A stretch of DNA of 64,000 nt from Rhodopirellula baltica SH 1 (GCF_000196115.1 NC_005027.1:3534001-3598000), one strand, 5' to 3'; counted from the first letter of the stretch, positions 45,474 to 56,266 are shown. Made by a program: numbers and translations. Notes: a model not told the origin generated them from the sequence alone.

Positions 45474-46466
45474 ATGAAATTCAATCGTCTTTCAACCTTC
45501 ACCGCATCTATCGCTATGTTGCTGGCCGCTTCTGTCACCGCAGTAGCCAGCGATCCGCTTGCTTCCTGGAATGACAACGCGGCAAAGCAATCCGTTGTGG
45601 CGTTTGTCGAGCGGGTCACCGACGAGGGTTCACCAGACTTCGTCCCTGTCGAAGAACGCATCGCCACATTTGACAACGATGGAACGTTGTGGAGTGAGCA
45701 GCCCTACTACTTCCAGCTCGCCTTTGCACTGGACCGTGTCAAAGCGATGGCACCGGATCACCCCGAATGGAAGACCAAACAACCGTTCAAGGGTGTCCTG
45801 GAAGGCGATCTGAAAGCCGTCATGGCTGGCGGAAAGAAATCGCTGATCGAGATCGTTGCAGCCACGCATGCGGGCATGACCGCCGACGAGTTCGAACAGA
45901 TTGTCACCGATTGGATATCGACCGCGAAACACCCCAAGACCGGACGACTGTACAAGGAAATGATCTATCAGCCGATGCTGGAATTGCTGACCTATCTTCG
46001 TGCCAACGGTTTCAAGACCTTCATCGTCTCGGGCGGTGGGATTGAATTCATGCGTCCATGGACAGAAGCCACCTACGGCATTCCACCGGAGCAAGTTGTT
46101 GGCAGCAGCATCAAGTCACGCTACGAGGTTCGCGACGGCAAACCCGTGATCGTGCGATTGCCAGAGATCGATTTCGTTGACGACAAAGAAGGCAAGCCAG
46201 TTGGCATACATTCTCACATTGGCAGGCGTCCGATTCTCGCTGCGGGCAACTCCGACGGCGACTGGCAAATGCTTCAGTACACCACGATTGACCATTCACC
46301 AAGTTTCGGATTGATCGTGCATCACACCGATGGCGAACGTGAATGGGCGTACGGCCGCGAATCGCATATCGGCCAACTCGACAAAGCTCTCGACGATGCC
46401 AAGCAAAAAGGCTGGACCGTCGTCGACATGAAGCAGGACTGGAAAACAATTTACCCAGGTGAGTGA
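45474..46466 (+). CDS. Secreted HAD-family phosphatase
   Basis: 330 residues with a signal peptide (MKFNRLSTFTASIAMLLAASVTAVAS). HAD motif I is ATFDNDGTLW with nucleophile D67 and D69; motif II is in FIVSGGGIEFMRPW; motif III/IV is around RPILAAGNSDGDWQMLQYT. The layout is that of the phosphoserine-phosphatase-like HAD branch. Being exported, it probably hydrolyses a phosphate ester outside the cytoplasm. It follows a sulfatase remnant on the same strand, so it may have been part of a sulfatase-linked scavenging locus. Confidence 0.85.
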   Translation: MKFNRLSTFTASIAMLLAASVTAVASDPLASWNDNAAKQSVVAFVERVTDEGSPDFVPVEERIATFDNDGTLWSEQPYYFQLAFALDRVKAMAPDHPEWKTKQPFKGVLEGDLKAVMAGGKKSLIEIVAATHAGMTADEFEQIVTDWISTAKHPKTGRLYKEMIYQPMLELLTYLRANGFKTFIVSGGGIEFMRPWTEATYGIPPEQVVGSSIKSRYEVRDGKPVIVRLPEIDFVDDKEGKPVGIHSHIGRRPILAAGNSDGDWQMLQYTTIDHSPSFGLIVHHTDGEREWAYGRESHIGQLDKALDDAKQKGWTVVDMKQDWKTIYPGE

Positions 46467-46590
46467 ATGAACGACCAACGTCCACAAGACGATCGCTCAA
46501 TGATTCAACGAGATTCGCCACCGAAGCATCATCGCGTGGCGCATTCTCGTTTTGACTGGAGCGGTGGCATGATGATGGGCGTGACCGCGA

Positions 46591-49347
46591 TCAAAGAAAG
46601 CCTTCCGAATCGGCTTCCCAATCCAAGAATTCAGAATCGTGACTCGGTGTATCTGAAAAGGGAGGCTCCTCCAACTTCTGCACACGAAAGTCATAGACAT
46701 TGAAAACGTGTGGTATGCCAGGCGTTTGATCAAAGCGACGTGAACTGGCACAGCCAACTTGAAACAGACCGCTGGTCTGGAGTGAAGTTTGTCTCTCGTG
46801 GAGTTGTTCCCCATCGACAAAGATCCGATAGCCACTTTCGCCAATATCAAGCCGTAATCGCCGCGTTCGCTTCTTGGTCCCCTTCAAGATCCATTGGCGA
46901 AAGATGGGTGTTTTCCCCCATCGTTCCGGCAGTTCATCGGTCAGAAGAAATCCACCCCCGGGTGAAAAGCGAATTTGCGTTCCGCGTAACTCGTTCATCA
47001 GCCCGCCCGACCCATCGGGACCACAAAGCAGACTCACCCCGTGGGGCGAATTGGGTGCTTCTATAAACGAGACAGTGACCTCATAGGTCGCAGGCAGCGG
47101 ATACCGAATTTGATTCCGAAGAAGGAACGTGTAATCCAGCCAATCAGTCGCCACCCGAAAACCGCCTGCGACATCAGCAATCTCATCAAGAGATTCGTTT
47201 CGCGGCACCTGGGATGCGTCATCCGCATCGGCTTCGGCCAAGTCATTCGCATCCGATCCTTCGAACTCACGAGCCATTTGCATGGCTTCCTGATGGCACT
47301 TCTCGCTGGAACGCAACTCCACACTGTCAGGCTTGCCGATTGGATTGAAACTGGCAGCCAATTCGTTGGTGGTGAAGTGAATCATCTCACCGCGATGGTA
47401 CCGTTCCAAAAGATTCAGCTGCGTTCGGCGGTTGTCCAGAATTTGCTTCGCATAGGCACGCTTCGACTCGATTTCCTCGTCCGATAGCCCGGGGAAACGT
47501 GACGCGACGAATTCTTGATCATCAAGCCAAACGGTTCCCAACGCATCCAAACTCAAACGCAGAGCCGAGGTATTCTTGTCATTCAACCTTTCGCTATTGA
47601 ACACCAGTCGCTGTTGAATCGGCATCCACCACAGGTAAGCGGGGCCGTCGGCCATCTTGCAAATGAAACGCACTTCCTCCTCGTTCATGTTGCGTGTTCC
47701 CCAGTTGATCTGTTCGGTGCGGGGACCAAGAACTTCTAACAACTCAGAGACATCCTCAAACTGCCCTGCTTCCCAAAGAATTTGCAGGGCAAGCTCGGCA
47801 CCGCGTATCCCGAATCCATATGTTCGATTGCGCTGATTGAATTTGCCCCAGGCAGCAATGGAACGTTTCGCCCACGATAGATTCGCCGGATCGTCGACCA
47901 TCGTGACATCGGGCGTGCGACGCATCAGATAGTCATCCATGAATACGTTGGAACGCAGTTCAACCACCCCGTCTTCTGTCTCCGTCTCGAGACACTTATT
48001 TGCAATGTTCTTTTGCCAATCTTCGCTTCCGCCCCACCGAGGCATCAATGCCAAGCTGTAGTCCGAGTAGGCGGATTGATGATCAATGTGCCCGCTCAGT
48101 GCCAGCCTGAACCAATGTTGCACGGACAGCGGCGTGTTCCCATTGCCCATTTGCAGCTTCAATGGTTGCCGAGCCAAAAATGCCAACTCCGGCCGCAGCA
48201 AATAAGCTTCGACCGCGTGCGATGAGGCGATGGTTGAAAGCTTGTCGAACATCTCCATCGCAGAGGCATCCGTATCCGATACGAACTTTGTACCGCGATG
48301 ATCCCAAGCGACTTCGCGAAACATTTGTCCAACCATGTGATGAACGATGTACGGTTGAACCTTCGGTTGCTTAACGGAGACCAATGCCTCGACCAAATCC
48401 ATCTGGGCGACGGAATTCAATAGCCCAAACGACAAGTACATTGAACCCAAACAAATGTGATCGCGTCCAACACTTGATTTCCTTCTGGATGATTCCTGCC
48501 AAGCCGCAGGCCAAGCGGAAAGATACCGCCGCACGGCCGTATCATACTCATCTGAGGCTCTGTCATCGGCATGGAACCGTAGCGCGTCCACGTGCACCAT
48601 CGCGACGAACATTGGATCGAACAATTCAGGCGATTCGGCGATGCGATCCGATGCGGTTGTCACCCGCTCCCATTTCTTCTCGTAGGAAACGTTCGTATCC
48701 GTTTTGAACAATGCAAACAGAACAATCGGATCCCCAAGTATCTCCGCCGCCTTCACCGTCTCCAGCACCTTCTCGGACGGATGCTCGAAACGAAATGCGT
48801 CCAAGAGGCACTCGCGAAGAGCCGCTTTGTCTCGCTCGACATTTTCACTTTGCTGATTGCGCGCGACAAAACGTTCCAGCATCAAATCAATATCAACCGC
48901 GAATTCATCGACGAGGTCCGAATACCGAACGGGAGGTTGGTCGCCAACAAGCGGGGCATTGAACACGTCCAGCAATGCCGTCTTCAGATGAGGATCGACT
49001 TTGGTGCGAGCCTTCACGACATCACGAAGCCGCATCTTTTGAGTTTCCTCGTCGATTGGCACTTGATCGAGACAAGCCACAAATTCCTTCGACTCGAGAT
49101 CCTTCAGAGTCACCTTGGATTTGTCCCGATACTTCATCAGCTCGGCCTGCAGTTTCATCCGCTCGGCCATGGCGGCAGACGAAGCCGCGGAATCAGCCAA
49201 TCGGCTCTGCTCCGCTTGGTAGAGATACAAACCGATGCCACCAACCACGATGGCACTCAGCACCAGCGTGAACAGCAAGACCTTCAACAGAAGTCGACTC
49301 TTGGTCTTTCCGCTGGATTCCAACTCCGATTTTGACATTCCAATCAA
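46591..49347 (-). CDS. Large single-span membrane protein, unassigned
   Basis: 918 residues from the ATG at 49347 (a second ATG nine bases on). A positively charged start (SGKTKSRLLLK) precedes one membrane helix at ~residues 23-46 (VLLFTLVLSAIVVGGIGLYL), then a helical extracytoplasmic part rich in D/E. Residues ~780-895 form a strand-rich segment (TYEVTVSFIEAPNSPHGVSL, RLRLDIGESGYRIFVDGEQL, GLFQVGCAS) like a jelly-roll or LamG-type domain. I do not recognise the family; the end resembles the DUF1583-like segments of the protein at 39472. It is convergent with the HAD phosphatase gene and stands alone. Confidence 0.7.
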   Translation of the reverse strand: MIGMSKSELESSGKTKSRLLLKVLLFTLVLSAIVVGGIGLYLYQAEQSRLADSAASSAAMAERMKLQAELMKYRDKSKVTLKDLESKEFVACLDQVPIDEETQKMRLRDVVKARTKVDPHLKTALLDVFNAPLVGDQPPVRYSDLVDEFAVDIDLMLERFVARNQQSENVERDKAALRECLLDAFRFEHPSEKVLETVKAAEILGDPIVLFALFKTDTNVSYEKKWERVTTASDRIAESPELFDPMFVAMVHVDALRFHADDRASDEYDTAVRRYLSAWPAAWQESSRRKSSVGRDHICLGSMYLSFGLLNSVAQMDLVEALVSVKQPKVQPYIVHHMVGQMFREVAWDHRGTKFVSDTDASAMEMFDKLSTIASSHAVEAYLLRPELAFLARQPLKLQMGNGNTPLSVQHWFRLALSGHIDHQSAYSDYSLALMPRWGGSEDWQKNIANKCLETETEDGVVELRSNVFMDDYLMRRTPDVTMVDDPANLSWAKRSIAAWGKFNQRNRTYGFGIRGAELALQILWEAGQFEDVSELLEVLGPRTEQINWGTRNMNEEEVRFICKMADGPAYLWWMPIQQRLVFNSERLNDKNTSALRLSLDALGTVWLDDQEFVASRFPGLSDEEIESKRAYAKQILDNRRTQLNLLERYHRGEMIHFTTNELAASFNPIGKPDSVELRSSEKCHQEAMQMAREFEGSDANDLAEADADDASQVPRNESLDEIADVAGGFRVATDWLDYTFLLRNQIRYPLPATYEVTVSFIEAPNSPHGVSLLCGPDGSGGLMNELRGTQIRFSPGGGFLLTDELPERWGKTPIFRQWILKGTKKRTRRLRLDIGESGYRIFVDGEQLHERQTSLQTSGLFQVGCASSRRFDQTPGIPHVFNVYDFRVQKLEEPPFSDTPSHDSEFLDWEADSEGFL

Positions 49348-49521
49348 TTCCGCCTGCGTTCGATTCGCCTGCGCAGGGGTGTTGCCACGTCATCGACACC
49401 AGCATCCGCCACTCCTGCGTTCGTCCGAACATTCTAACTCAACGATCGCCGCAGGGTGGAACACCACCCCCACCGATACGGAGCGAAGAGGAGCTGAGAT
49501 CAACCAAGTCAGTCGAAGGAA

Positions 49522-50619
49522 TCAACAGCAACTGTCACCGGAACAGCAGTCGGTTGCCGTTGGCAGAGAGAAGCTTTTGCGTTGTGCATCCTCGTCGCTG
49601 GAGTAGACCGCGAAATGATCGGCGATGGTTTCCCGCGAGGCCGCCTCGGCGAGTTCATCGGTGCAGACTTCACCTCGCGTGTACATTCGACCGGCGTCGT
49701 CACACACGTACTTGAAAGGACCACGGTAAACCCGCTGGTAACCGCTCGCCGATCCAGCACCGGACTGAATTGCATCTTCATCGGGGCGAGTTGCGATCAC
49801 GGTCATGGAGCGAAACGCGATGCCTTCGACGACTCGCCAAGGTTCGGTTTGCAGGACCGCGATTTGAATGTCCTCGAAGCCCGCGTTTTCGAACGCTTCC
49901 AAAAACGCTGACAACTTGTAAGCCCCCGAGATGCAACCGCTCCATAATTCCGGATCCGCTTGCATCGCTTCGGGAACATCTTCGTCACAAACAATGTCGC
50001 TGATCACCGCTCTTCCGCCCGGTCGCAAGACGCGAAAAATCTCGTCGAACAACAACTCCTTCTCATCCGCATCGACCAAGTTCAACACACAATTGCTGAC
50101 CACGACATCGATCGTTTCATCATCAATCATCGGCGACTCCCGACGTTGCTCGGCCAAGTACGCCTCCAGTGCACGCAGGCCAGCATCGTCGGTCACAGGA
50201 TGTTGCTTCAGATACTGCTGAACCTCATCGCGGTCGATCGCGAGATCTTGAATCTTGCCTTTGCGAAACGTGACGTTGTCGTAACCGATCGCTTCGGCAA
50301 CCTTGGGTTGCGACTCGCGAGCCAGAGCCAGCATGTCATCGTTCATGTCGACACCGATCACGTGACCTTCCTCGCCGACCACCTGCGAAGCGATGAAACA
50401 TATCTTTCCGCCGCCGCTGCCTAGATCCAAAACGGTCTCGCCGGGACGAACGTACTTCGATGGATCACCACAACCGTAGTCGCGATCGATGACTTCTTGA
50501 GGAATGACTTTCAGGTACTTCGCGTCGTAGTCGACCGGGCAACAAAGTTCAGCCTCGCGTTCATGGGCTGCTTGGGCATAGCGTTCACGGACAGCGGCTT
50601 CGACATTCATTGACGACAT
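49522..50619 (-). CDS. arsM: Arsenite S-adenosylmethionine methyltransferase (ArsM-like)
   Basis: 365 residues from the ATG at 50619 (MSSMNVEAAVRERYAQAAHE). The SAM-binding motif is VLDLGSGGGKICF (~63-75), followed by GVDMNDDMLALAR and DVVVSNCVLNLV. Cysteines expected to bind arsenic include C26-C27, C50 and the SNC cysteine. The C-terminus ends ATDCCSGDSCC, an extra Cys-rich tail. It lies downstream of the radical SAM gene arsS on the same strand, with 85 bp between. Together they are predicted to methylate arsenite and convert it to an arsenosugar or related organoarsenical. Confidence 0.85.
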   Translation of the reverse strand: MSSMNVEAAVRERYAQAAHEREAELCCPVDYDAKYLKVIPQEVIDRDYGCGDPSKYVRPGETVLDLGSGGGKICFIASQVVGEEGHVIGVDMNDDMLALARESQPKVAEAIGYDNVTFRKGKIQDLAIDRDEVQQYLKQHPVTDDAGLRALEAYLAEQRRESPMIDDETIDVVVSNCVLNLVDADEKELLFDEIFRVLRPGGRAVISDIVCDEDVPEAMQADPELWSGCISGAYKLSAFLEAFENAGFEDIQIAVLQTEPWRVVEGIAFRSMTVIATRPDEDAIQSGAGSASGYQRVYRGPFKYVCDDAGRMYTRGEVCTDELAEAASRETIADHFAVYSSDEDAQRKSFSLPTATDCCSGDSCC

Positions 50620-50704
50620 AACGGGGTACTTCAGCGAGCGGTGTACTGCGGGAAAAGATGGACGGATCAGGCGAAAACTGTAACGGTAGAAAAGGAGCAA
50701 GGCA

Positions 50705-51703
50705 TCAGCGCAGCAGTGCGCCGCCACAACCGCTGCCCGCACCAGCGGTGCAGCCGTAGCAGTGATCGGCCAAAGCGATGGGTTGGTCGATCAGTTCGTC
50801 CAGCGATCCGATGGACCAAACGGTCCGAGGTTTCTGCGACAAACCAATCATCTGGTTGAAATCACAATCGTAGATTTGACCATCCCAGCTGATGGACACC
50901 AGCGATCGGCACATCACTTCATCCGTGGCATTTGGATTGAAGTTATCCGACAGCAACCGCAGATAGTCGTCCAGCAAACCGCGTTTTTGCAGGTATTGAG
51001 CGTAGCGGCGGATCGGAATGTTGGTGATCGTCAGCAAACTGCCGAATTCAATCCCGTAACGAGCTGACAATTCGCGGCGGTAGTCGGCTTCCAATTTTGC
51101 TTGATCCGGCGGAAGCGACGGTCCGGTGGGGTTGTAAACTAGATCCAGCCGATGCGTGGCGCTGCCGCGGCGATACCCGAGCTCATTCAGTTTCAACAGA
51201 CCATCGATGCTGCGTCCGAAAACGCCGCCACCGCGTTGACCGTCAACGTTGTCTTCCAAATAGCAAGGCAACGAGGCGACGACATCGATTTCGTGCTCAG
51301 CCAAAAATTCAGCCACCCAATCAAAACCGGGCTCGCTCAGAATGGTCAGATTGCACCGATCAATGACTCGCAGTCCGGCGGCTCGAAAAGTGGTGGCCAA
51401 CCGTCGGAAATTGGGATTCATCTCCGGTGCGCCGCCGGTCAAATCAACCGTCGTGATCGACGAGCACTCCGCCACCAATTCCAGCAAACGATCCGCGGTG
51501 CGGTCGTCCATGTTTTCACGTTTCTTTGTCGGGCCAGCGTCAACGTGACAGTGGGTGCATGTTTGATTGCAAAGTTTGCCGAGGTTGATCTGCAACTGGT
51601 TCAACTGATTTCGCCGGAGAGCCCCACCTGCGACCCGAGATGCGAATGTCGGCACCAATCCGGTGGGTAGACCTTCATTCACAATCGGTAGCAAACTCGT
51701 CAC
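50705..51703 (-). CDS. arsS: Radical SAM protein ArsS (arsenosugar biosynthesis)
   Basis: 332 residues from GTG at 51703. The radical SAM cluster motif is CNQTCTHC (C45, C49, C52) within LGKLCNQTCTHCHVDAGP, followed by TTVDLTGGAPEMNP and a C-terminal cysteine-rich region ending CYGCTAGAGSGCGG that likely binds an auxiliary iron-sulfur cluster. These segments fit the ArsS family, which attaches a 5'-deoxyadenosyl group to methylated arsenic. Pairing with arsM supports the call. No selenocysteine context was seen. No ArsR regulator or arsenate reductase was found nearby. Confidence 0.87.
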   Translation of the reverse strand: MTSLLPIVNEGLPTGLVPTFASRVAGGALRRNQLNQLQINLGKLCNQTCTHCHVDAGPTKKRENMDDRTADRLLELVAECSSITTVDLTGGAPEMNPNFRRLATTFRAAGLRVIDRCNLTILSEPGFDWVAEFLAEHEIDVVASLPCYLEDNVDGQRGGGVFGRSIDGLLKLNELGYRRGSATHRLDLVYNPTGPSLPPDQAKLEADYRRELSARYGIEFGSLLTITNIPIRRYAQYLQKRGLLDDYLRLLSDNFNPNATDEVMCRSLVSISWDGQIYDCDFNQMIGLSQKPRTVWSIGSLDELIDQPIALADHCYGCTAGAGSGCGGALLR

Positions 51704-52110
51704 AGGTGCATTCTCCAGGGGATAATTGGTGCCGGCATGATCGATTCAAATCGTACGATCCGTCATCGACAACAGCACAGTTCGAGCACGGAGGTCGACA
51801 AAGCCGAAATGGAAACCATCAAAGCGGTCCCAACGTACAAGATGACCAACGAAGTCCTATCCCCGTTGTTGGGACAAAACGGTAGGATGAAGTGAGCACG
51901 GTATGGGGAACCGGCCGGTTGTGCGTCGAAGCTCGTTTTCGCGAATTGCATTTGCGAATCGATTTTCCCTGCAATTGATTGGTTTTTGAGACGACGGAAC
52001 GTGACTTCCCTCGTCTTGTGGGTGACTTGTGGCGTACGGTTTGCGTAGGGAAACATCGGGTCGAAAGATTCGCCAGTTTGACAGTCGGTCTGGTCTAAGG
52101 GACGGAGAAT
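51704..52110. other. Divergent region upstream of clpC
   Basis: 407 bp with no supported gene. It must contain the clpC promoter and the arsS promoter. A plus-strand frame of 52 codons (51737-51895) lacks a recognisable motif and I do not call it. Confidence 0.45.
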
Positions 52111-54690
52111 ATGTACGAACGGTTTACTGACCGAGCCAGGAAAGTCATGCAATTGGCTAACCAAGAGGCTCAACGATTCAATCACGAATACATCGGCACC
52201 GAACACATTTTGTTGGGTTTGGTGAAAGAGGGCAGCGGCGTTGCTGCCAACGTATTGAAAAATCTCGAGGTCGATCTGCGAAAAATTCGCCTCGAAGTCG
52301 AGAAATTGGTGCAAAGCGGGCCTGAAATGGTGACCGTTGGCAAATTGCCACAGACACCACGTGCGAAGAAAGTCATCGAATATTCGATGGAAGAAGCTCG
52401 CAATCTCAATCACAGCTACGTCGGCACCGAGCACATTCTGCTGGGTCTGCTGCGTGAGCAAGAAGGCGTCGCCGCTCAAGTTCTGATGAACTTGGGGCTG
52501 AAGCTGGAAGACGTCCGCGAAGAAGTCCTCAACCTGTTGGGACACGGTCTCGAAGGCGCTGAAGTTGGCGAACGCGGTGGCCGTGGCGGCGACGGCGAAG
52601 GCAGCAGTGGCGGCAGCGGAAGCAGCAAGAGCGGCAAGAGCAAAACTCCTGCCCTGGATAGCTTTGGCCGCGACCTGACCGAACTGGCAAAGAAAGGTGA
52701 ACTTGATCCAGTCATCGGCCGCGAACGAGAAATCGAACGCGCCATCCAAATTCTTTGCCGTCGTACGAAAAACAACCCCGTCCTGCTGGGCGAAGCCGGT
52801 GTCGGTAAAACCGCCATCATCGAAGGCTTTGCACAACGAGTTGTCGGCGGCGAAGTGCCTGAAATCTTGGCCGAGAAACGCATTGTCGTTCTCGACCTCG
52901 CCATGATGGTCGCTGGTACCAAGTACCGCGGTCAATTCGAAGAACGCATCAAAGCGGTCATGACCGAAGTGCGTCGCGTCAAGAACACGATTCTTTTCAT
53001 CGATGAACTTCACACCCTGGTCGGTGCCGGTGGTGCCGAAGGCGCAATCGACGCTGCCAACGTTCTGAAGCCAGCTTTGGCTCGGGGCGAAATCCAGTGC
53101 ATCGGTGCAACGACCCTGGACGAGTACCGGAAGTACATCGAAAAGGACAACGCCCTGGCTCGTCGTTTCCAAGAGATCATGGTCGAGCCAACCGGCAAGA
53201 CGGAAACAATCGAAATCCTCAAAGGATTGCGTGAACGCTACGAAGAGCACCACCGAGTTCAATTCACCGACGATGCCGTTGTTGCGGCCGTCGAAATGAG
53301 CGAACGCTACATCACTGCGCGTTGCCTGCCTGACAAGGCTATCGACGTGATCGATGAAGCCGGTGCTCGTGTGCGTCTTCGCACCATGACTCGTCCACCA
53401 GACTTGAAAGAGATCGACGAGCAAGTCGAAACGCTGAACAAGGACAAAGAAGACGCGGTTGCCAACCAAGACTTCGAAAAAGCCGCCAACCTGCGTGATC
53501 AAGCCGAAAAACTTCGCAAGAAGAAAGAGCAGATCACTCAAGAGTGGCGTGAAAAGAGTCAGCAAACCGATGGCGTCGTCGACGAAGAAATCATCGCAGA
53601 AGTCGTCAGCAAAATGACGGGCATTCCATTGACTCGATTGTCAACGGAAGACTCCCTGCGTTTGCTGAAGATGGAAGAAGAACTGCACAAACGCGTCGTC
53701 AGCCAAAGCCAAGCCGTCACGGCCGTTGCGAAAGCTGTTCGCCGAAGTCGCTCGGGATTGAAAGACCCCAAGCGTCCTACCGGTTCGTTCATCTTCGCCG
53801 GTCCAACCGGTGTCGGTAAAACGTTGCTCGCCAAGGCGCTCGCCGAATACATGTTCGGTGACGCGGATGCGTTGGTGCACATCGACATGTCCGAGTACAT
53901 GGAGAAACACAACGTTAGCCGTCTGATCGGTGCCCCTCCCGGATTCGTGGGTTACGAAGAAGGTGGTCAGCTGACCGAGAAGATTCGCCGGCGTCCGTAC
54001 GCGGTCGTGCTGTTCGACGAAATCGAAAAGGCTCACCCCGATGTCTTCAACATGTTGTTGCAAGTCATGGAAGAAGGTCGCCTGACGGATTCGTTCGGAC
54101 GAAACGTCGACTTCCGAAACACGATCTTGATCATGACCACCAACGCGGGTGCGGAAGCGATCAAGAACGAATCGGCATTCGGTTTCCAAAAACCCGATGG
54201 CGATGCGAGCTACGACTCGATGAAGTCTCGTGTGATGGACCAAATTGAACGCGTCTTCCGTCCTGAGTTCTTGAACCGTTTGGACGACACAATCATCTTC
54301 CGTCACTTGACCACGACCGACCTGAAGGGCGTGATCGACTTCGAACTGTCCAAGGTTCGCGAACGTTTGCTCGATCGTGGCTTGGCCATCGATTTAAGCG
54401 ACGAAGCGAAGGAGTTCTTGATCAAGAAAGGCAGCAACCTCGATTACGGGGCTCGTCCACTTCGCCGTGCGATCGAGCAACGCATCGAAGACCCACTCGG
54501 CGAAGAATTGCTGCGTGGTGCTTTCGAAGGCAAGGACACGATCATCATCGATGTTCACAAAGACGACAGTGGCAAGATCACACGTCTGAACTTCGAAGGC
54601 GAAAGCCGCGGCTGGGCAGACAGCGATTCCGAAGAGGAAACCGTGCCTGCCGCCAGCAGCGACGATCAATCGAAATCCGATGAGTCGTAA
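52111..54690 (+). CDS. clpC: ATP-dependent Clp protease ATP-binding subunit ClpC
   Basis: Hexameric Hsp100 unfoldase that feeds substrates to ClpP. 859 residues. Two N-domain repeats (1-150, [20 protein letters not shown] and [20 protein letters not shown]). AAA+ module 1 has Walker A GEAGVGKT (K233) and LFIDELHTL; a UVR motif follows at ~430-465 ([20 protein letters not shown]); AAA+ module 2 has GPTGVGKT (K570) and [15 protein letters not shown]. The glycine-rich linker at ~150-175 ([17 protein letters not shown]) and the acidic tail are variable. UVR presence separates it from ClpB. A strong terminator follows. Confidence 0.97.
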   Translation: MYERFTDRARKVMQLANQEAQRFNHEYIGTEHILLGLVKEGSGVAANVLKNLEVDLRKIRLEVEKLVQSGPEMVTVGKLPQTPRAKKVIEYSMEEARNLNHSYVGTEHILLGLLREQEGVAAQVLMNLGLKLEDVREEVLNLLGHGLEGAEVGERGGRGGDGEGSSGGSGSSKSGKSKTPALDSFGRDLTELAKKGELDPVIGREREIERAIQILCRRTKNNPVLLGEAGVGKTAIIEGFAQRVVGGEVPEILAEKRIVVLDLAMMVAGTKYRGQFEERIKAVMTEVRRVKNTILFIDELHTLVGAGGAEGAIDAANVLKPALARGEIQCIGATTLDEYRKYIEKDNALARRFQEIMVEPTGKTETIEILKGLRERYEEHHRVQFTDDAVVAAVEMSERYITARCLPDKAIDVIDEAGARVRLRTMTRPPDLKEIDEQVETLNKDKEDAVANQDFEKAANLRDQAEKLRKKKEQITQEWREKSQQTDGVVDEEIIAEVVSKMTGIPLTRLSTEDSLRLLKMEEELHKRVVSQSQAVTAVAKAVRRSRSGLKDPKRPTGSFIFAGPTGVGKTLLAKALAEYMFGDADALVHIDMSEYMEKHNVSRLIGAPPGFVGYEEGGQLTEKIRRRPYAVVLFDEIEKAHPDVFNMLLQVMEEGRLTDSFGRNVDFRNTILIMTTNAGAEAIKNESAFGFQKPDGDASYDSMKSRVMDQIERVFRPEFLNRLDDTIIFRHLTTTDLKGVIDFELSKVRERLLDRGLAIDLSDEAKEFLIKKGSNLDYGARPLRRAIEQRIEDPLGEELLRGAFEGKDTIIIDVHKDDSGKITRLNFEGESRGWADSDSEEETVPAASSDDQSKSDES

Positions 54691-54715
54691 GTCGCTCCGC
54701 GAATGACAATCAGTG

Positions 54716-54753
54716 TGCCTCGGCGAGCCAACCCTCGCCGAGGCATTTTTTTT
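54716..54753 (+). terminator. Rho-independent terminator after clpC
   Basis: TGCCTCGGCGAG (54716-54727) pairs perfectly with CTCGCCGAGGCA (54734-54745) and is followed by eight T. This hairpin is why the downstream pabB start is placed at 54806 and not at 54713. Confidence 0.9.
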
Positions 54754-54805
54754 GCACCAATGGCCCGATATCACTCGGGCAAATTTTCGATCCGAATTGA
54801 TCGCG

Positions 54806-56266
54806 ATGCAGCAGACTGCCAAGAACGCCCACTCCGCTATCAACAAACAGAAGATCCCTCTGTGGACGCATTCGCTCGGCCGGGTCGGTGATCTGGAAGA
54901 CCTGTTCGGAAGGCTTGCGGGAACGAAACATCGGCTCTGGTTCGACTCAGCGTCCGACCACGAACACGACCGAGGGCGATACTCGTTCCTGGCAGCAGAC
55001 CCGGTCGGCTGGCTCCACGCCTCCCTCACAGATCCCGATCCGTGGCCCAAACTCCACAACTGGTGTTCTCGAATCGCGGACTTCGGCCACTCTGCCGAAC
55101 TGCCTCCCTTTTGCGGCGGGCTGGCGGGACTGATTCCGTATGAAGCGGCTTGGTGGTTGGAACCAACGACCCGAATGCCGGAGAGTTTTTTAGGTGGTCG
55201 ACCTCAACTTGGAATGGCGATCGGAATCTACGACTGGACCATCGCGGTGGACCACTCCTCCGGCGAAGCAACGTTGATCAGCAACGGCCTGGATAGCTCG
55301 CTGAACGCTGATTTCGAACGAGCACGCCGTCGTGGCGAAGACGTGCTGAAACGCTTGAGCCGAACCGCCCAAGCACCTCGCACCGGTGCACCGCCACCGA
55401 ACGAGAACCTCGAATCGATAGGCCATCCAACAAGAGAAGCCGGCGTCCGAAGCAACTTCGAATCACAACGCTACGTCGAGGCGGTCGCCGAGATCATCGA
55501 CCGAATCCGCGCGGGCGACTCTTTCCAAGTCAATCTGGCTCAGACACTTTCGCATCCTGCGATGTGCGAAGCAAATGAGCTCTACCGTCGCCTACGTCAA
55601 TCCAATCCGGCACCTTACTCCGTCTTCTTTGATGTTGGCACCGAGCAAATCCTGAGCTCCTCACCGGAAGGATTTTTGCAGGTACGCGATCGCCACGTTG
55701 TCACGCGGCCGATCAAGGGAACCGTGCCGCGCACCGGAGACGAGATCGAAGACGAACGCTTGGCTCAGGTTCTCGGTGGTAGCGCAAAGGACCGAGCTGA
55801 AAACATCATGATCGTGGATCTGATGCGAAACGATCTATCCATCGTCTGCAAAGACGACAGCGTTCGCGTCTCCGGACTTTGCGAGATTGAATGCTACCAA
55901 AGTGTTCAACACCTCGTATCGACCGTCAAAGGCGACTTGCGTGCCGACGTCACCATCAGCGAGTTGTTGGCAGCTTGCTTCCCAGGTGGAAGCATCACCG
56001 GCGCTCCAAAAATCGAAGCGATGAAAACCATCGCCCGACTCGAAAGGCAACCACGCGGAGCCTACTGCGGATCGATCGGTTACATCAGCGTTTCCGGCAA
56101 CGCTGATTTCAACATTTTGATTCGAACCGTCACTCAACGAGATGGCCGGTGGCACTTTCCCGTCGGCGGAGGCGTTACCGCTCGCAGCGAACCCCAAAGC
56201 GAACTCGAGGAAACCTGGACCAAAGCCGCGGGTCTTTTGCGTGCAATTCGACCGGCGGAAAGCTAA
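54806..56266 (+). CDS. pabB: Aminodeoxychorismate synthase component I (PabB-like)
   Basis: Chorismate-using enzyme of the TrpE/PabB/MenF family. 486 residues from ATG 54806. The catalytic region shows RPIKGTVPRTGDE with the lysine (K304) that distinguishes PabB, where TrpE usually has alanine at that place (PIAGT). Then AENIMIVDLMRNDLS, SCFPGGSITGAPKIEAM-like ACFPGGSITGAPKIEAM and CGSIGYISVSGNADFNI. It probably makes 4-amino-4-deoxychorismate for folate or pterin cofactors. No PabA or PabC gene is adjacent. It ends 27 bp before the convergent OleC-like gene. Confidence 0.88.
   Translation: MQQTAKNAHSAINKQKIPLWTHSLGRVGDLEDLFGRLAGTKHRLWFDSASDHEHDRGRYSFLAADPVGWLHASLTDPDPWPKLHNWCSRIADFGHSAELPPFCGGLAGLIPYEAAWWLEPTTRMPESFLGGRPQLGMAIGIYDWTIAVDHSSGEATLISNGLDSSLNADFERARRRGEDVLKRLSRTAQAPRTGAPPPNENLESIGHPTREAGVRSNFESQRYVEAVAEIIDRIRAGDSFQVNLAQTLSHPAMCEANELYRRLRQSNPAPYSVFFDVGTEQILSSSPEGFLQVRDRHVVTRPIKGTVPRTGDEIEDERLAQVLGGSAKDRAENIMIVDLMRNDLSIVCKDDSVRVSGLCEIECYQSVQHLVSTVKGDLRADVTISELLAACFPGGSITGAPKIEAMKTIARLERQPRGAYCGSIGYISVSGNADFNILIRTVTQRDGRWHFPVGGGVTARSEPQSELEETWTKAAGLLRAIRPAES

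Noticed and set aside
51737..51895. 52-codon plus-strand frame upstream of clpC
   Set aside because: Short, low complexity, no family signal; more likely part of the clpC leader.
51763..53565. Long minus-strand frame of 600 codons opposite clpC
   Set aside because: Phe/Gln/Asp-rich antisense frame produced by clpC codon bias; clpC itself is unambiguous.
54713..54805. Upstream extension of the pabB frame
   Set aside because: It would be encoded through the clpC terminator hairpin and lacks family homology; ATG 54806 is preferred.
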